This document shows, one piece after another, positions 15,452 to 25,043 of a DNA stretch of 34,576 nt. Position numbers and translations under genes: made by a program. The stretch is from Chromatiales bacterium (GTDB lineage: Bacteria; Pseudomonadota; Gammaproteobacteria; JAGRCI01), in contig JAGRGI010000130.1 in assembly GCA_020445565.1 (NCBI GenBank), forward strand, positions 1-34,576, given 5' to 3'. Position 1 is the first letter of the stretch; every line of letters begins with the position of its first letter. The notes beneath the pieces were generated by a model. That model was not told where the DNA came from and made no database searches. It saw nothing but the letters and a program-made list of their open reading frames with translations.

Positions 15452-16492
15452 TCAGGGCTCCTGTACCCGGTCTCCGACATGCAGCGGGCGTTTGGCGCGC
15501 ATGACCAAACCGAAGCTGACGCGCTCGAAGGTACGAAACACCATCAGCACGCCGGCACGCTCATCGGGCAGTTCGACCGTGGACGTACTGGAACTGCCGT
15601 AGGGATCGCGCGCTTCGCCACCATCCTCCATGATAACCAGCACATGACCGACCTCGATGCCGTCGTCTTCACCGCGATTGAGGGTAACGACACGATATTG
15701 TCCGATCTGGCTGACACCGCCGAGCACGCCGATGATCAAGCCATCTACTTCAAAATCCGGCGCATGGGGCAGGTAATTTTTCTGAATCACACCGTCTTCC
15801 AGCGAGGGAATCAGGCGATCACCTATCTGAATCTCTTCACGGCTGCGCTCCACCGCCAGGGTGGCAACCTCACCGGGGCTCAGCACCTGAGTACTGGCGA
15901 TCACCAAACCCTTGTACCCCAGGATCTCGCCGGTATCAGGATCTTCATACGGGGCGCCGGGGCGCACCACGGTGTATTTGCGCGATTCGGGCTCTTCGAT
16001 GGACTTGACGAAAATACGGTCTCCGGCACCAGCCAGAATGCGGTCCCCCGCGATGGCCACCACGTAGGGCAGTCCTCCCCCCTCACCGTCTTCCAATACC
16101 AGGGACTCGCTCAGAAACGGCGCTATGGCATCGATGGGGATGGTCGGAATGGCCTGGTCGAGTCGGGTTGCACGAACGCTGGGCGACAGCCGAATGGTGG
16201 GGCGACCGCGAATCCCGGTGAGTCTGGGGCGGTCACCGTCGAAACTCAACAGAATGGTGTCGCCCGGATAGATCAGATGCGGATTTTCAATTTCCGGATT
16301 GACGTACCAGACATCGGGCCAGCGCCAGGGCTCGTTGAGAAAACGATCGGCGATACCCCATAGCGTGTCGCCACGCTGCACCACGTACTGCGACGGGTGG
16401 CCCTCACGCAACTGCGACGCCTCTTCCTGCGCGAAGGCGGGAAAGATCAATGGCAGGCTGATAAGGAGCCGTAGAAAGTTCTTATAAGTCAT
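15452..16492 (-). CDS. exported LysM-domain protein
   Basis: A 346-residue protein from ATG 16492, chosen because AAGGGAA lies just upstream and a signal peptide follows directly (LRLLISLPLIFPAFA, about 7-21); an upstream in-frame ATG at 16546 would bury the signal. A LysM peptidoglycan-binding domain spans about 36-82 (YVVQRGDTLWGIADRFL, NPHLIYPGDTILL). The remaining part is beta-rich with no recognised catalytic motif. It is probably a periplasmic cell-wall-binding protein. The gene occupies the slot just before dprA and divergent from def, as in many Gammaproteobacteria. Confidence 0.9.
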   Translation of the reverse strand: MTYKNFLRLLISLPLIFPAFAQEEASQLREGHPSQYVVQRGDTLWGIADRFLNEPWRWPDVWYVNPEIENPHLIYPGDTILLSFDGDRPRLTGIRGRPTIRLSPSVRATRLDQAIPTIPIDAIAPFLSESLVLEDGEGGGLPYVVAIAGDRILAGAGDRIFVKSIEEPESRKYTVVRPGAPYEDPDTGEILGYKGLVIASTQVLSPGEVATLAVERSREEIQIGDRLIPSLEDGVIQKNYLPHAPDFEVDGLIIGVLGGVSQIGQYRVVTLNRGEDDGIEVGHVLVIMEDGGEARDPYGSSSTSTVELPDERAGVLMVFRTFERVSFGLVMRAKRPLHVGDRVQEP

Positions 16493-16683
16493 GGTATTCC
16501 CTTGCCAAAAAGGGGTTTGGGGGAGTGTAGACGAAAGCGGAGCCACGGGCCAGTATTGGCACGCAGGGCAACCCCGGCCAGTACCGGGCCAAACGCCATG
16601 CAGCCCTCGGAAAGTGGCTAAAATTAACGAAAATCCGTATCATTTGCGGTAAACTTCGAGGCCACCAAGCGCAAGAAAACATC

Positions 16684-17217
16684 ATGGCACAGTTGGAAAT
16701 TCTGCACTTCCCGGATCCGCGCCTGCGCGACCACGCAAAACCCGTGGAGCGGGTCGACGACAGCCTTCGGAAGCTGGTGGACGACATGTTCGAGACCATG
16801 TACGACGCGCCAGGAATCGGTTTGGCCGCCACCCAGGTAGGCGTCGCCAAACGCCTGGTAGTCATCGATATTTCCGAAGAACGTGACCAGCCCTTGTGCC
16901 TGATCAATCCCGAGATCACCTACAAGGAGGGCAGTGAAACCATGGACGAAGGCTGCCTGTCGGTGCCCGGTGTCTACGAATCGGTAACCCGTTCGGAGAA
17001 AATCCGCGTGCGTTACCTGGATCGCAACGGCCACCCCCAGGAGCAGGAGGCGGAGGGTCTGCTGGCGGTGTGCATCCAGCACGAACTGGACCATCTCGAC
17101 GGCAAGCTGTTTGTGGATTATCTCTCTTCGTTGAAACGTCAGCGCATCCGCAAAAAACTCGAAAAGGCTCAGCGCCAGACGCCGAAATCAAGCGAGCACG
17201 AACACGTGGCAATTTGA
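16684..17217 (+). CDS. def: peptide deformylase
   Basis: A 177-residue metalloenzyme that removes the formyl group from the N-terminal Met of new proteins. The three family motifs are present: GIGLAATQ (44-51), EGCLS with metal-binding Cys91 (89-93) and HELDH with His133, His137 and catalytic Glu134. Length is typical for type I enzymes; the C-terminus ([10 protein letters not shown]) is slightly extended. It starts the plus-strand run, 5 bp before fmt, and is divergent from the LysM-dprA-smg operon. A possible promoter lies in the AT-rich stretch 16621-16660, though no clean -35/-10 pair was seen. Confidence 0.97.
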   Translation: MAQLEILHFPDPRLRDHAKPVERVDDSLRKLVDDMFETMYDAPGIGLAATQVGVAKRLVVIDISEERDQPLCLINPEITYKEGSETMDEGCLSVPGVYESVTRSEKIRVRYLDRNGHPQEQEAEGLLAVCIQHELDHLDGKLFVDYLSSLKRQRIRKKLEKAQRQTPKSSEHEHVAI

Positions 17218-17222
17218 GCCAG

Positions 17223-18158
17223 ATGCGCCTGATATTCGCGGGAACCCCCGAGTTCTCATCTGCTTCCCTGCACGCCCTCATCGACAGCGGGCAACAACTG
17301 GTCGGCGTCTACACTCAGCCGGACCGGCCGTCTGGTCGTGGGCGCAAACTGACCGTCAGCCCCGTCAAGGCATTGGCCGAAAAACACGGCCTGCCGGTTT
17401 TTCAACCCAAGAGCCTGAAAAACGCCTCGGCCCAGGCAGAACTGGCCGATCTGCAACCGGACCTGATGATCGTTGCCGCCTATGGCCTGATTCTGCCTCA
17501 GGCAGTGCTGGACATTCCTCGTCTGGGCTGTGTGAACGTGCATGCCTCACTTCTGCCCCGCTGGCGAGGCGCCGCACCCATTCAACGGGCCATCATGGCC
17601 GGCGACAGCGAAACCGGCATCACCCTGATGCAGATGGAGGCGGGTCTGGATACCGGGCCTATGTTGATCAAACGACCCTGCCCCATCGCCACCGGGCAGA
17701 CCGGCGGCGAGCTGCATGACGCCCTGGCCGAGTTGGGCGCCAAGACCCTTGCCGAGGCATTACCCGATCTTTTCGCCCACCGGCTTACTCCCGTTCGACA
17801 AGACGACAGCTTGGCCACCTACGCCCACAAGCTGGAAAAAGCTGAGGCGCAGATCGACTGGTCAGACCCGGCGCTGGCAATAGAACGAAAAATCCTCGCC
17901 TTCAACCCCTGGCCCGTGGCTCAGACCCGATTGGGCGCGGAGACACTTAGGCTATGGCGTGCCCATGCCCTGCCCGGCGATGGGCCGCGGAACGCCCCGC
18001 CCGGCAGCGTGATCGCGACCAACGCAGAGGGTGTGGACGTTGCCACGGGCGAAGGAGTTCTTCGCCTCACGGAACTACAGCGACCAGGCAAGAAACCCGT
18101 ATCGGCGCGTGATTTCGTCAACGCCGTTTCCCTGCATCACGCCCGTTTGGGTACGTGA
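17223..18158 (+). CDS. fmt: methionyl-tRNA formyltransferase
   Basis: A 311-residue enzyme that formylates Met-tRNA(fMet) with 10-formyl-tetrahydrofolate, needed for translation initiation. ATG 17223 was chosen over an upstream in-frame ATG at 17070 because the family begins MRLIFAGTPEF and the upstream part overlaps def. The catalytic Asn105 and His107 (NVHAS) and Asp143 (GLDTG) are present, with the signature SLLPRWRGAAPIQ (109-121) and the C-terminal OB-like tRNA-binding domain from about 205. The gene is directly downstream of def and its stop overlaps rsmB by 4 nt. Confidence 0.97.
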   Translation: MRLIFAGTPEFSSASLHALIDSGQQLVGVYTQPDRPSGRGRKLTVSPVKALAEKHGLPVFQPKSLKNASAQAELADLQPDLMIVAAYGLILPQAVLDIPRLGCVNVHASLLPRWRGAAPIQRAIMAGDSETGITLMQMEAGLDTGPMLIKRPCPIATGQTGGELHDALAELGAKTLAEALPDLFAHRLTPVRQDDSLATYAHKLEKAEAQIDWSDPALAIERKILAFNPWPVAQTRLGAETLRLWRAHALPGDGPRNAPPGSVIATNAEGVDVATGEGVLRLTELQRPGKKPVSARDFVNAVSLHHARLGT

Positions 18159-19465
18159 GCAGGCTGCGCACCCTAAAACCCCGCGCCCAGGCCGCACTCA
18201 TCGTCGCGGCGGTGCTGGGCCGGGGGCGGTCCTTGTCCGCGGAACTGGACGCTTACCAGGGATTGGAGCGGCCCCTGGTACAAAACCTCACCTTTGGCGT
18301 CATGCGCACCCTGGGCGGCTTGCAGAGCGTTTTGGACGGCTTGCTGCAAAAACCCCTCAAGGCAAAGGATCTGGACATACGTTGTCTGTTGCTGCTGGGT
18401 CTGTATCAGTTGTTTGGCATGCGCGTTCCGGATCATGCCGCCATCGGCGAAACCGCCGAAGCCGCCCGGGATCTGGGAAAGACCTGGGCCGTGGGGCTGG
18501 TCAATGGATTGTTAAGAAACGCGCAACGTGGGCGCGAAAAATGGCAGCAGCAGTTCGAGCAGGCGCAAGCCAGCCGCTCACACCCGGAATGGCTGGTGCG
18601 GCGCCTGCAAACCGCCTGGCCGGAAAGCTACCGCGACATCATCGCCGCCAATGACGCCCACCCCCCCTTCTGGATTCGCATCAACCGCCGGCGTACCAGC
18701 CGCGAAGCCTATGCTCAGACCCTCGAGCCGGCTGACATCGTAGCGCGCGAAGGTCAGCATGCGCCCGATGCACTGCGCCTGGAACAGCCCCTGGCGGTGG
18801 ACCGGCTGCCGGGCTTCAGCGACGGCCTGGTGTCCGTGCAAGACGCCGCGGCGCAGCTGGCAGCGACCCTGCTGGCGCCGGGCAAGAGCGAACGCATTCT
18901 GGACGCCTGCGCCGCCCCCGGCGGCAAAACCGGGCATCTGCTGGAAATTTGCAGCGATTGCAAACTGCTGGCGCTCGACAGCGCCGCGGATCGCCTTGTC
19001 CGCATCAAACAAAATCTGACGCGCCTGGGCCTGACAGCCCAGATCCGCCAGGGCGATGCATCCCGCCCTCAGGATTGGTGGGACAGGCAGCCCTTCGACC
19101 ACATACTGTTGGACGCACCTTGCAGCGCCACCGGCGTCATCCGGCGCCACCCGGATATCCGTTGGCTGCGCAAGAACCAGGACATCGATGCGCTGACCAA
19201 CACCCAGGCAGCTATACTGCGTGCACTCTGGCCCCTGCTAAGGCCGGGGGGACGTTTACTCTACGCCACCTGTTCCATACTGCCGGAGGAAAACCACTTG
19301 CAGCTTGCCAAGTTCCTTGACGAGACCGGCGACGCGATAGAACGCCCCCTGCCCGGCACCTGGGGCCGGGCCATGCCGGTAGGCAGGCAAATCCTCCCTG
19401 GGGAAGACGACATGGATGGTTTTTATTATGCTTGTCTGAGTAAATCCGATACCCATCCGTCCTGA
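18155..19465 (+). CDS. rsmB: 16S rRNA (cytosine(967)-C(5))-methyltransferase
   Basis: A 436-residue SAM-dependent RNA methylase modifying C967 of 16S rRNA. The N-terminal NusB-like domain (about 1-135) contains LDIRCLLLLGLYQLF and AIGETAEAAR. The C-terminal methylase has the SAM loop DACAAPGGKTGHLLE (from residue 250), motif IV DAPCSATG with Cys323, and the catalytic Cys373 in YATCSI; EEN follows. The start is GTG 18155 overlapping the fmt stop (GTGA), so translation is coupled. Length matches the family. Confidence 0.96.
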   Translation: MSRLRTLKPRAQAALIVAAVLGRGRSLSAELDAYQGLERPLVQNLTFGVMRTLGGLQSVLDGLLQKPLKAKDLDIRCLLLLGLYQLFGMRVPDHAAIGETAEAARDLGKTWAVGLVNGLLRNAQRGREKWQQQFEQAQASRSHPEWLVRRLQTAWPESYRDIIAANDAHPPFWIRINRRRTSREAYAQTLEPADIVAREGQHAPDALRLEQPLAVDRLPGFSDGLVSVQDAAAQLAATLLAPGKSERILDACAAPGGKTGHLLEICSDCKLLALDSAADRLVRIKQNLTRLGLTAQIRQGDASRPQDWWDRQPFDHILLDAPCSATGVIRRHPDIRWLRKNQDIDALTNTQAAILRALWPLLRPGGRLLYATCSILPEENHLQLAKFLDETGDAIERPLPGTWGRAMPVGRQILPGEDDMDGFYYACLSKSDTHPS

Positions 19466-19499
19466 AGGGCCCTCGTCTCGACTACCTGCACCAAAGTTG

Positions 19500-20087
19500 A
19501 TGCCAAATCCCGTCGAATTCCTGAAACGCCTGAAGCGCGGCAGCGGCCCGTGGACACTGCTGTTCATGCTGCTCGCCTGGACTTCAATAGCCCTGGCGGC
19601 GGAATTCGAGGTACGCAGCGCCGAGCTGTATCAGCGGGACGGTGACTGGTATCTGGATGCCGACATCGACTACCGCTTCTCGCCTACCGCACTGGAGGCC
19701 CTGGACAGCGGCGTACCCCTGACCGTGGAAGTGGAAATAGAGGTCCTGCGGCCACGCCGGTGGATCTGGGACGAAACCTTGCTCACTCGCGACTTTCGTT
19801 TTCAAATCCGCTACCACGCATTAGCGCAGTTGTTTCAGGTGGTCAATATGGATAACGGCTACCAACGAAATTTCGGCAGCCGACTTGCAGCCATTCGCGC
19901 TCTGGGCAATCTGCGAAATTTCCGCGTGACCAACGTCAACCGCTTGAAGTATCCCGGCAACTACGAGGCACGTCTGCGCGCCAGTCTGGACATCGAGGCG
20001 CTACCCCTGCCTCTGCGGCCGGTCGCTTACGCGAGCCCGTCGTGGCACATGGCGAGCGACTGGTACGAATGGCTACCGGAATCGTAA
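19500..20087 (+). CDS. DUF4390 domain-containing exported protein
   Basis: A 195-residue protein with a signal peptide (LLFMLLAWTSIALA, cleaved near residue 34) and a mature DUF4390 domain: VRSAELYQRDGDWYLDADIDYRF, continued by PLTVEVEIEVLRPRRWIWDE and ending PSWHMASDWYEW. The family is nearly always found between rsmB and ntrY in Beta- and Gammaproteobacteria, as here. The molecular role is unknown; position suggests an envelope protein linked to NtrY. The start is ATG 19500 (a TTG precedes it in frame). The 3' end overlaps the ntrY start. Confidence 0.9.
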   Translation: MPNPVEFLKRLKRGSGPWTLLFMLLAWTSIALAAEFEVRSAELYQRDGDWYLDADIDYRFSPTALEALDSGVPLTVEVEIEVLRPRRWIWDETLLTRDFRFQIRYHALAQLFQVVNMDNGYQRNFGSRLAAIRALGNLRNFRVTNVNRLKYPGNYEARLRASLDIEALPLPLRPVAYASPSWHMASDWYEWLPES

Positions 20088-22264
20088 ATCGCCTCACCTC
20101 CGGCTTCGCGCCGTTTCTGCTTCTGCTGCCACCGCTGTTGGTGTCGTTGCACTGGATGAGCACGGCAACACAAAACTCGGCACAATCGACACGCTTTTTC
20201 TCCGTTCTGTTGATCGTCAACGGCTTTGGCCTGGTGCTGATGCTGGGTCTGATCGGCCTGAACATCTATCAACTGGTGCGCCAATACCGCACGCAGGCCG
20301 CCGGCTCGCGGCTCACCGCGCGCATGGTGGGTCTGTTCGCGGCGCTGGCCGTCCTGCCCGTGGGCGTGGTCTATTACTATTCGCTGCAATTTCTGCATCG
20401 CGGCATCGACAACTGGTTCGATGTGCGCATCGAACAGGCCCTGGACGACTCCCTGGAACTCAGCCGCGCTTCCCTGGACCAAGCCATGCGCGAACGTTTC
20501 CGCCAGACACAGCAGATGATGAATGCCCTGGGCAGCGTGCAGGACGGCAATCTGGCAGTTGCCCTGGGTGACGAGCGCGCCAAATACGGTGCCATGGAAC
20601 TTACCCTGGCCTCCATCAGCGGGCAGATTCTCGCCTCCAGCAACGCCGGCAACACCCTCACCGTGCCCGAACTGCCAGGCGAAGACGTGCTGCTGCAACT
20701 GAAGCAAGGCAACAACTATGTGGGGCTGGATCCTCTACGTGATCGCGGTCTGCACATCCGCGCCGTGGTGACCGCACCGGGAGGCAGCCCCTTCCTGTTG
20801 CAGGCGCTCTATCCGATACCGGACCGGATCAGCAATCTCGCCCTGGGGGTGGAACTGGCCCAACAGCAATACCGGGAGCTGTCCTATCTGCGCAACGCGC
20901 TGAAACAAAGTTTTACGCTTACCCTCTCCCTGGTATTGCTGTTCAGCCTGCTGTCGGCCATCTGGGCGGCCTTCTTTTCCGCCCGCCGCCTCACCGCCCC
21001 CATAGGCGATCTGGTGGCAGGCACGCGGGCGGTGGCGGACGGGGACTACAACCAACGCCTACCGCTGTCGAGCAACGACGAGCTGGGCTTCCTGGTGAAG
21101 TCCTTCAACGCCATGACCCGCCGGGTGGCACGCAGCCAGCGCCAGCTGGAAGACCAGCGCACCTATCTGGAAGCGGTGCTCGGCAGCCTCTCCAGTGGCG
21201 TGCTCAGTCTGGACAGCGAGGGACGCCTGCGTACCTCCAACCCGGTAGCCGCGCGCATACTGGGCTGCGATCTGGATTCCGTGCACGAACTGCCTTTCAG
21301 CGAGATCGCCAAACGCCAGCCTCATCTTGCGGGCTTCACCGATATGGTCTGCCGACACCAGAAGGAAACCCCCGAATCCTGGGAAGAGGAACTCACCCTG
21401 TTCGGTGCCACTGGCAGGCAGATTCTGTTGTGCCGGGGCACACCGCTGGCCAGCTCCCGTGGACAGCAGCGCGGCCATGTGGTGGTGTTCGACGACATCA
21501 CCACCTTGATCCAAGCCCAACGCGATGCCGCCTGGGGAGAGGCCGCCCGGCGCATGGCGCATGAGATCAAGAACCCGCTGACGCCGATCCGCCTGTCCGC
21601 CGAACGACTGCGACACAAATACCTGCACACCCTGCCGGAATCCGACGCGCGGGTGCTGGACCGTTCCACCAATACCATCATTGCCCAGGTCGAAACCATG
21701 AAGGCCATGGTGAATGCCTTCAGCGACTACGCCCGACCGCCAAAGATGGCGCCGGAACCGGTGGACGTGGTCGCACTCGTTGAAGAGGTCGTCGACCTGT
21801 ACCGCAACAATGCGGTTAGTGCCGAGATCGAGTTGGACCTGTCTCCCGGCACGCCCCAGATCCTGGCCGATCGCGGCCGCCTGCGCCAGGTCATTCACAA
21901 CCTGATCACCAATGCCCTGGAGGCCATGCACGACAGCCCGGAACGACGCCTGACCATCACTTGCCGCTGCGGTGCCGAAACCCCATGCAGCTCGGTGATC
22001 ATGGAATTTGGCGATACCGGTCCCGGTTTTCCGGAGAATATCCGCGGCCAGCTGTTCGAACCCTATGTAACCACGAAACCCAAGGGTACCGGGCTGGGCC
22101 TGGCCATCGTCAAGAAAATCGTGGAGGAACACGGCGGAATCATCCAGCCGGAGGCAACGAAATCCGGCGGGGGGCTGGTGCGGCTGCGCCTTCCGGTGGA
22201 AAATCGTACACTTTTGGTGAGCTCGCCCGCGGAGTCCCCTCTGCTGGCTGCTGAAAAGAATTAG
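20069..22264 (+). CDS. ntrY: sensor histidine kinase NtrY
   Basis: A 731-residue membrane kinase (ATG 20069; an in-frame ATG at 20042 is possible). Two or three membrane segments lie near the N-terminus (FAPFLLLLPPLLVSL; FFSVLLIVNGFGLVLMLGL; ALAVLPVGVVYYYS), followed by a periplasmic sensor part and another membrane helix (LTLSLVLLFSLLSAIWAAFF). HAMP (RLTAPIGDLVAGT) and PAS domains follow. The HisKA domain has the H-box RMAHEIKNPLTPIRLS with phosphoacceptor His at about 498. The ATPase domain carries VIHNLITNALEAM, GDTGPGF and GTGLGLAIVKKI. It phosphorylates NtrX, encoded 9 bp downstream. Known NtrYX systems respond to nitrogen, redox or envelope cues; the signal here is not readable. Confidence 0.93.
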   Translation: MATGIVNRLTSGFAPFLLLLPPLLVSLHWMSTATQNSAQSTRFFSVLLIVNGFGLVLMLGLIGLNIYQLVRQYRTQAAGSRLTARMVGLFAALAVLPVGVVYYYSLQFLHRGIDNWFDVRIEQALDDSLELSRASLDQAMRERFRQTQQMMNALGSVQDGNLAVALGDERAKYGAMELTLASISGQILASSNAGNTLTVPELPGEDVLLQLKQGNNYVGLDPLRDRGLHIRAVVTAPGGSPFLLQALYPIPDRISNLALGVELAQQQYRELSYLRNALKQSFTLTLSLVLLFSLLSAIWAAFFSARRLTAPIGDLVAGTRAVADGDYNQRLPLSSNDELGFLVKSFNAMTRRVARSQRQLEDQRTYLEAVLGSLSSGVLSLDSEGRLRTSNPVAARILGCDLDSVHELPFSEIAKRQPHLAGFTDMVCRHQKETPESWEEELTLFGATGRQILLCRGTPLASSRGQQRGHVVVFDDITTLIQAQRDAAWGEAARRMAHEIKNPLTPIRLSAERLRHKYLHTLPESDARVLDRSTNTIIAQVETMKAMVNAFSDYARPPKMAPEPVDVVALVEEVVDLYRNNAVSAEIELDLSPGTPQILADRGRLRQVIHNLITNALEAMHDSPERRLTITCRCGAETPCSSVIMEFGDTGPGFPENIRGQLFEPYVTTKPKGTGLGLAIVKKIVEEHGGIIQPEATKSGGGLVRLRLPVENRTLLVSSPAESPLLAAEKN

Positions 22265-22273
22265 GAAACGCGC

Positions 22274-23647
22274 ATGACTGCCTCCTACATCCTGATCGTG
22301 GACGACGAACCGGATATCCGCACCACCGTACGCGAGATCCTGGAAGACGAGGGCTACGAAGTTGGCGAGGCCGAGAATGGCGAGGCCGCGCGCACCGCGC
22401 GCCGTGACCGCAGGCCCGACCTGATCCTGCTGGACATCTGGATGCCCGATATCGACGGCATCAGTCTGCTCAAGCAATGGATAGAGGAAGGTGGTCTACC
22501 GTGCCCGGTCATCATGATGTCCGGCCACGGTACCGTCGAAACCGCCGTGGAAGCGACCCGTCTCGGCGCATACGACTTCATCGAAAAGCCGCTGTCGCTG
22601 GCCAAGCTGCTGGTCACCGTGGAGCGTGCCCTGCAGGCGGACAAGCTCTACCGTGAAAACGTCGGTCTGCGCAGCAAATCCATCGGTGTGGCCGAACCCA
22701 TCGGCAAGAGCGCGACCATGCAGAGCCTTCGCGAACAAACCAAGCGAATCGCGCAGCACGACACCTGGGTGCTGATCACCGGCGAACCGGGTTCCGGCAA
22801 AGAAACCTTCGGCCGCTACCTGCACGCCAACAGCCAGCGCCGTGACGGACCCTTCGTCGACGTGGGCGTAGGCTCCATCGCCAAGCAGAATTCCGCCGTG
22901 GAGTTGTTCGGCAGCGAAGAAGGCGGTCGCGTTCAATACGGTCGGCTGGAACAGGCCAACGGTGGCACCATGTTCCTCGACGAAGTCGGCGATATGGACC
23001 CCGGCACACAGACCCAGCTCTTGAGCGCGTTGGAGACCGGCGCGTTTCTGCGTGTCGGCGGCAGCGCGCCGGTGCAGGTAGACGTGCGCATCGTCGCCGC
23101 CACCCAGCGCAATCTGCACGAAGATGTACAGACCGGCCGCTTTCGGGAAGACCTCTTCTACCACCTCAACGTGGTGCCGATTCATGTCCCCCCGCTGCGT
23201 GACCACCGGGAGGACATCCCTGAACTTCTGGCCTATTACGTGGATCGCTTCGTCACTCAGGAAAATCTCCCGTTTCGGCATTTCTCCGTGGCGGCACAGA
23301 ATTACCTGCGCAACCATAACTGGCCCGGCAACATCCGCGAGCTGAAGAATCTGATTCAACGCCTGCTCATCCTGGGCGCAGGCGAGGAAGTATCCCTGGA
23401 CGAGGTGGTAAACGCCCTGGCTACCTGCCACGGCGAACCACGGTCCGAAGAACCGGAGGCGGCCACCGGCACCTACGACCTGCCCCTGCGCGAAGCCCGC
23501 GAGCAGTTCGAAAAGGCCTACTTGGGATTTCAGCTCGAAAAGGCCGGTGGCAGTGTCGGCAAGATGGCCAAGGCCGTCGGTATGGAGCGTACCCATCTCT
23601 ACCGCAAGCTGCGCGCCCTGGGTATAGAGATCAAGGAAAAGAAGTAA
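22274..23647 (+). CDS. ntrX: NtrX-type response regulator lacking the GAFTGA loop
   Basis: A 457-residue regulator. The receiver domain (1-120) has phosphoacceptor Asp54 (LILLDIWMPDIDG) and Lys105. The AAA+ domain (about 140-380) has Walker A GEPGSGKE (170-177), ELFGSEEGG and the Walker B GGTMFLDEVGDM (230-241). The C-terminal Fis-type helix-turn-helix (about 405-450) contains SVGKMAKAVGMERTHLYRKL. The GAFTGA segment that contacts sigma-54 should lie between ELFG (210-213) and RLEQANGG; only EEGGRVQY is there. Many NtrX proteins share this loss, and they act as sigma-70-type regulators or repressors. It follows ntrY and precedes trkA by 12 bp. ATG 22274 has AGGAAAC upstream. Confidence 0.93.
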   Translation: MTASYILIVDDEPDIRTTVREILEDEGYEVGEAENGEAARTARRDRRPDLILLDIWMPDIDGISLLKQWIEEGGLPCPVIMMSGHGTVETAVEATRLGAYDFIEKPLSLAKLLVTVERALQADKLYRENVGLRSKSIGVAEPIGKSATMQSLREQTKRIAQHDTWVLITGEPGSGKETFGRYLHANSQRRDGPFVDVGVGSIAKQNSAVELFGSEEGGRVQYGRLEQANGGTMFLDEVGDMDPGTQTQLLSALETGAFLRVGGSAPVQVDVRIVAATQRNLHEDVQTGRFREDLFYHLNVVPIHVPPLRDHREDIPELLAYYVDRFVTQENLPFRHFSVAAQNYLRNHNWPGNIRELKNLIQRLLILGAGEEVSLDEVVNALATCHGEPRSEEPEAATGTYDLPLREAREQFEKAYLGFQLEKAGGSVGKMAKAVGMERTHLYRKLRALGIEIKEKK

Positions 23648-23659
23648 GACGAACCCCCC

Positions 23660-25039
23660 ATGAAGATCGTCATCCTAGGCGCCGGCAGGGTCGGCACCTC
23701 GCTGGCCACCAACCTGGCCAGCGAGGCCAACGACATCACCCTGGTGGACATCGACACGGCCAGACTGCGCGAGTTGCAGGATCGGCTGGACATCAGCACC
23801 GTGGAGGGCTTCGCCGCCCATCCCGATGCCCTGGAAAGGGCCGGCACCGCCGATGCCGACATCCTCATCGCCGTCACCGACAGCGACGAGACCAACATGA
23901 TCGCCTGTCAGGTGGCCTACACCCTGTTCAACACACCCATCAAGATCGCGCGGGTGCGATCGCCGGAGTACATGAGCTATGGCGAGCGCCTGTTCAACAA
24001 CGAGGGCATCCCGGTCAATGTGCTGATCAGCCCGGAACAACTGGTCACCGACGACGTCACCCATCTGCTCGAATATCCCGGCGCCCTGCAGGTGCTCGAC
24101 TTCGCCGATGGCCGCGTACGGCTGGTGGCGGTACGAGCCTATTACGGCGGCCCCCTGGTGGGCCACGAATTGCGTACCCTGCGTGAGCATATGCCCAAGA
24201 CCGACGCCCGCGTGGCGGCCATTTATCGCCATGGCCGCGCCATCATTCCCGAGGGCCACACCGTCATCGAGGCCGACGACGAGGTGTTTTTCATCGCCGC
24301 GCGCGAGGACATCCGCGGCGTAATGGCCGAACTGCGGCGTCTGGACAAATCCTACAAACGCATGATCATCGCCGGCGGCGGCAATATCGGCAAACGCCTC
24401 GCCCAGGCCCTGGAAAACCGCCTGCAGGTCAAGATCATCGAGGCAAATCCCAAGCGCGCCCGGCAGATCGCCCAGGAATTGCACAATTCCATCGTGCTGT
24501 CGGGCGATGCCGCAGACCAGGAGCTGCTGCTGGAGGAAAATATCGAGAACACCGACGTGTTCTGCGCCCTCACCAATGACGACGAGGCCAACATCCTCTC
24601 CGCCATGCTGGCCAAGCGCCTGGGCGCCCGCAAGGTGTTATCGATCATCAACCGACCCGCCTACGCCGATCTGGTGGAAGAGCGCGGCATGATCGACATC
24701 GCCATATCGCCCCAACAGGCCACCATCGGCTCGCTGCTCACCCATGTTCGCAAGGGCGATGTGGTCAACGTGCATTCGTTGCGCCGTGGGGCCGCCGAGG
24801 CCATAGAGGCCGTCGCCCATGGCGACCGAAGCTCCTCCAAGGTGGTGGGCCGGGCGGTTGAGGAAATCCCCTTGCCCAAGGGTACGACCATCGGCGCCAT
24901 CGTCCGCGGAGAAGAAGTGATCATGGCCCATCACGACATCGTCATCGAACCGGAGGACCACATCATCCTGTTCCTGGTGGACAAACGCCGTATCGCCGAG
25001 GTGGAAAAACTCTTCCAAGTCAGCGCGTTGTTCTTCTGA
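23660..25039 (+). CDS. trkA: Trk system potassium uptake protein TrkA
   Basis: A 459-residue cytoplasmic NAD(H)-binding regulator of the TrkH channel. Two tandem RCK units are visible: the first Rossmann motif [13 protein letters not shown] (4-16) with acidic VDIDTARL, the second [13 protein letters not shown] (about 235) with [12 protein letters not shown]. Each is followed by an RCK-C domain; the second holds [20 protein letters not shown] and [13 protein letters not shown]. Length is standard. It starts 12 bp after ntrX and 4 bp before trkH, so co-transcription is likely. Confidence 0.96.
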   Translation: MKIVILGAGRVGTSLATNLASEANDITLVDIDTARLRELQDRLDISTVEGFAAHPDALERAGTADADILIAVTDSDETNMIACQVAYTLFNTPIKIARVRSPEYMSYGERLFNNEGIPVNVLISPEQLVTDDVTHLLEYPGALQVLDFADGRVRLVAVRAYYGGPLVGHELRTLREHMPKTDARVAAIYRHGRAIIPEGHTVIEADDEVFFIAAREDIRGVMAELRRLDKSYKRMIIAGGGNIGKRLAQALENRLQVKIIEANPKRARQIAQELHNSIVLSGDAADQELLLEENIENTDVFCALTNDDEANILSAMLAKRLGARKVLSIINRPAYADLVEERGMIDIAISPQQATIGSLLTHVRKGDVVNVHSLRRGAAEAIEAVAHGDRSSSKVVGRAVEEIPLPKGTTIGAIVRGEEVIMAHHDIVIEPEDHIILFLVDKRRIAEVEKLFQVSALFF

Positions 25040-25043
25040 TCTC

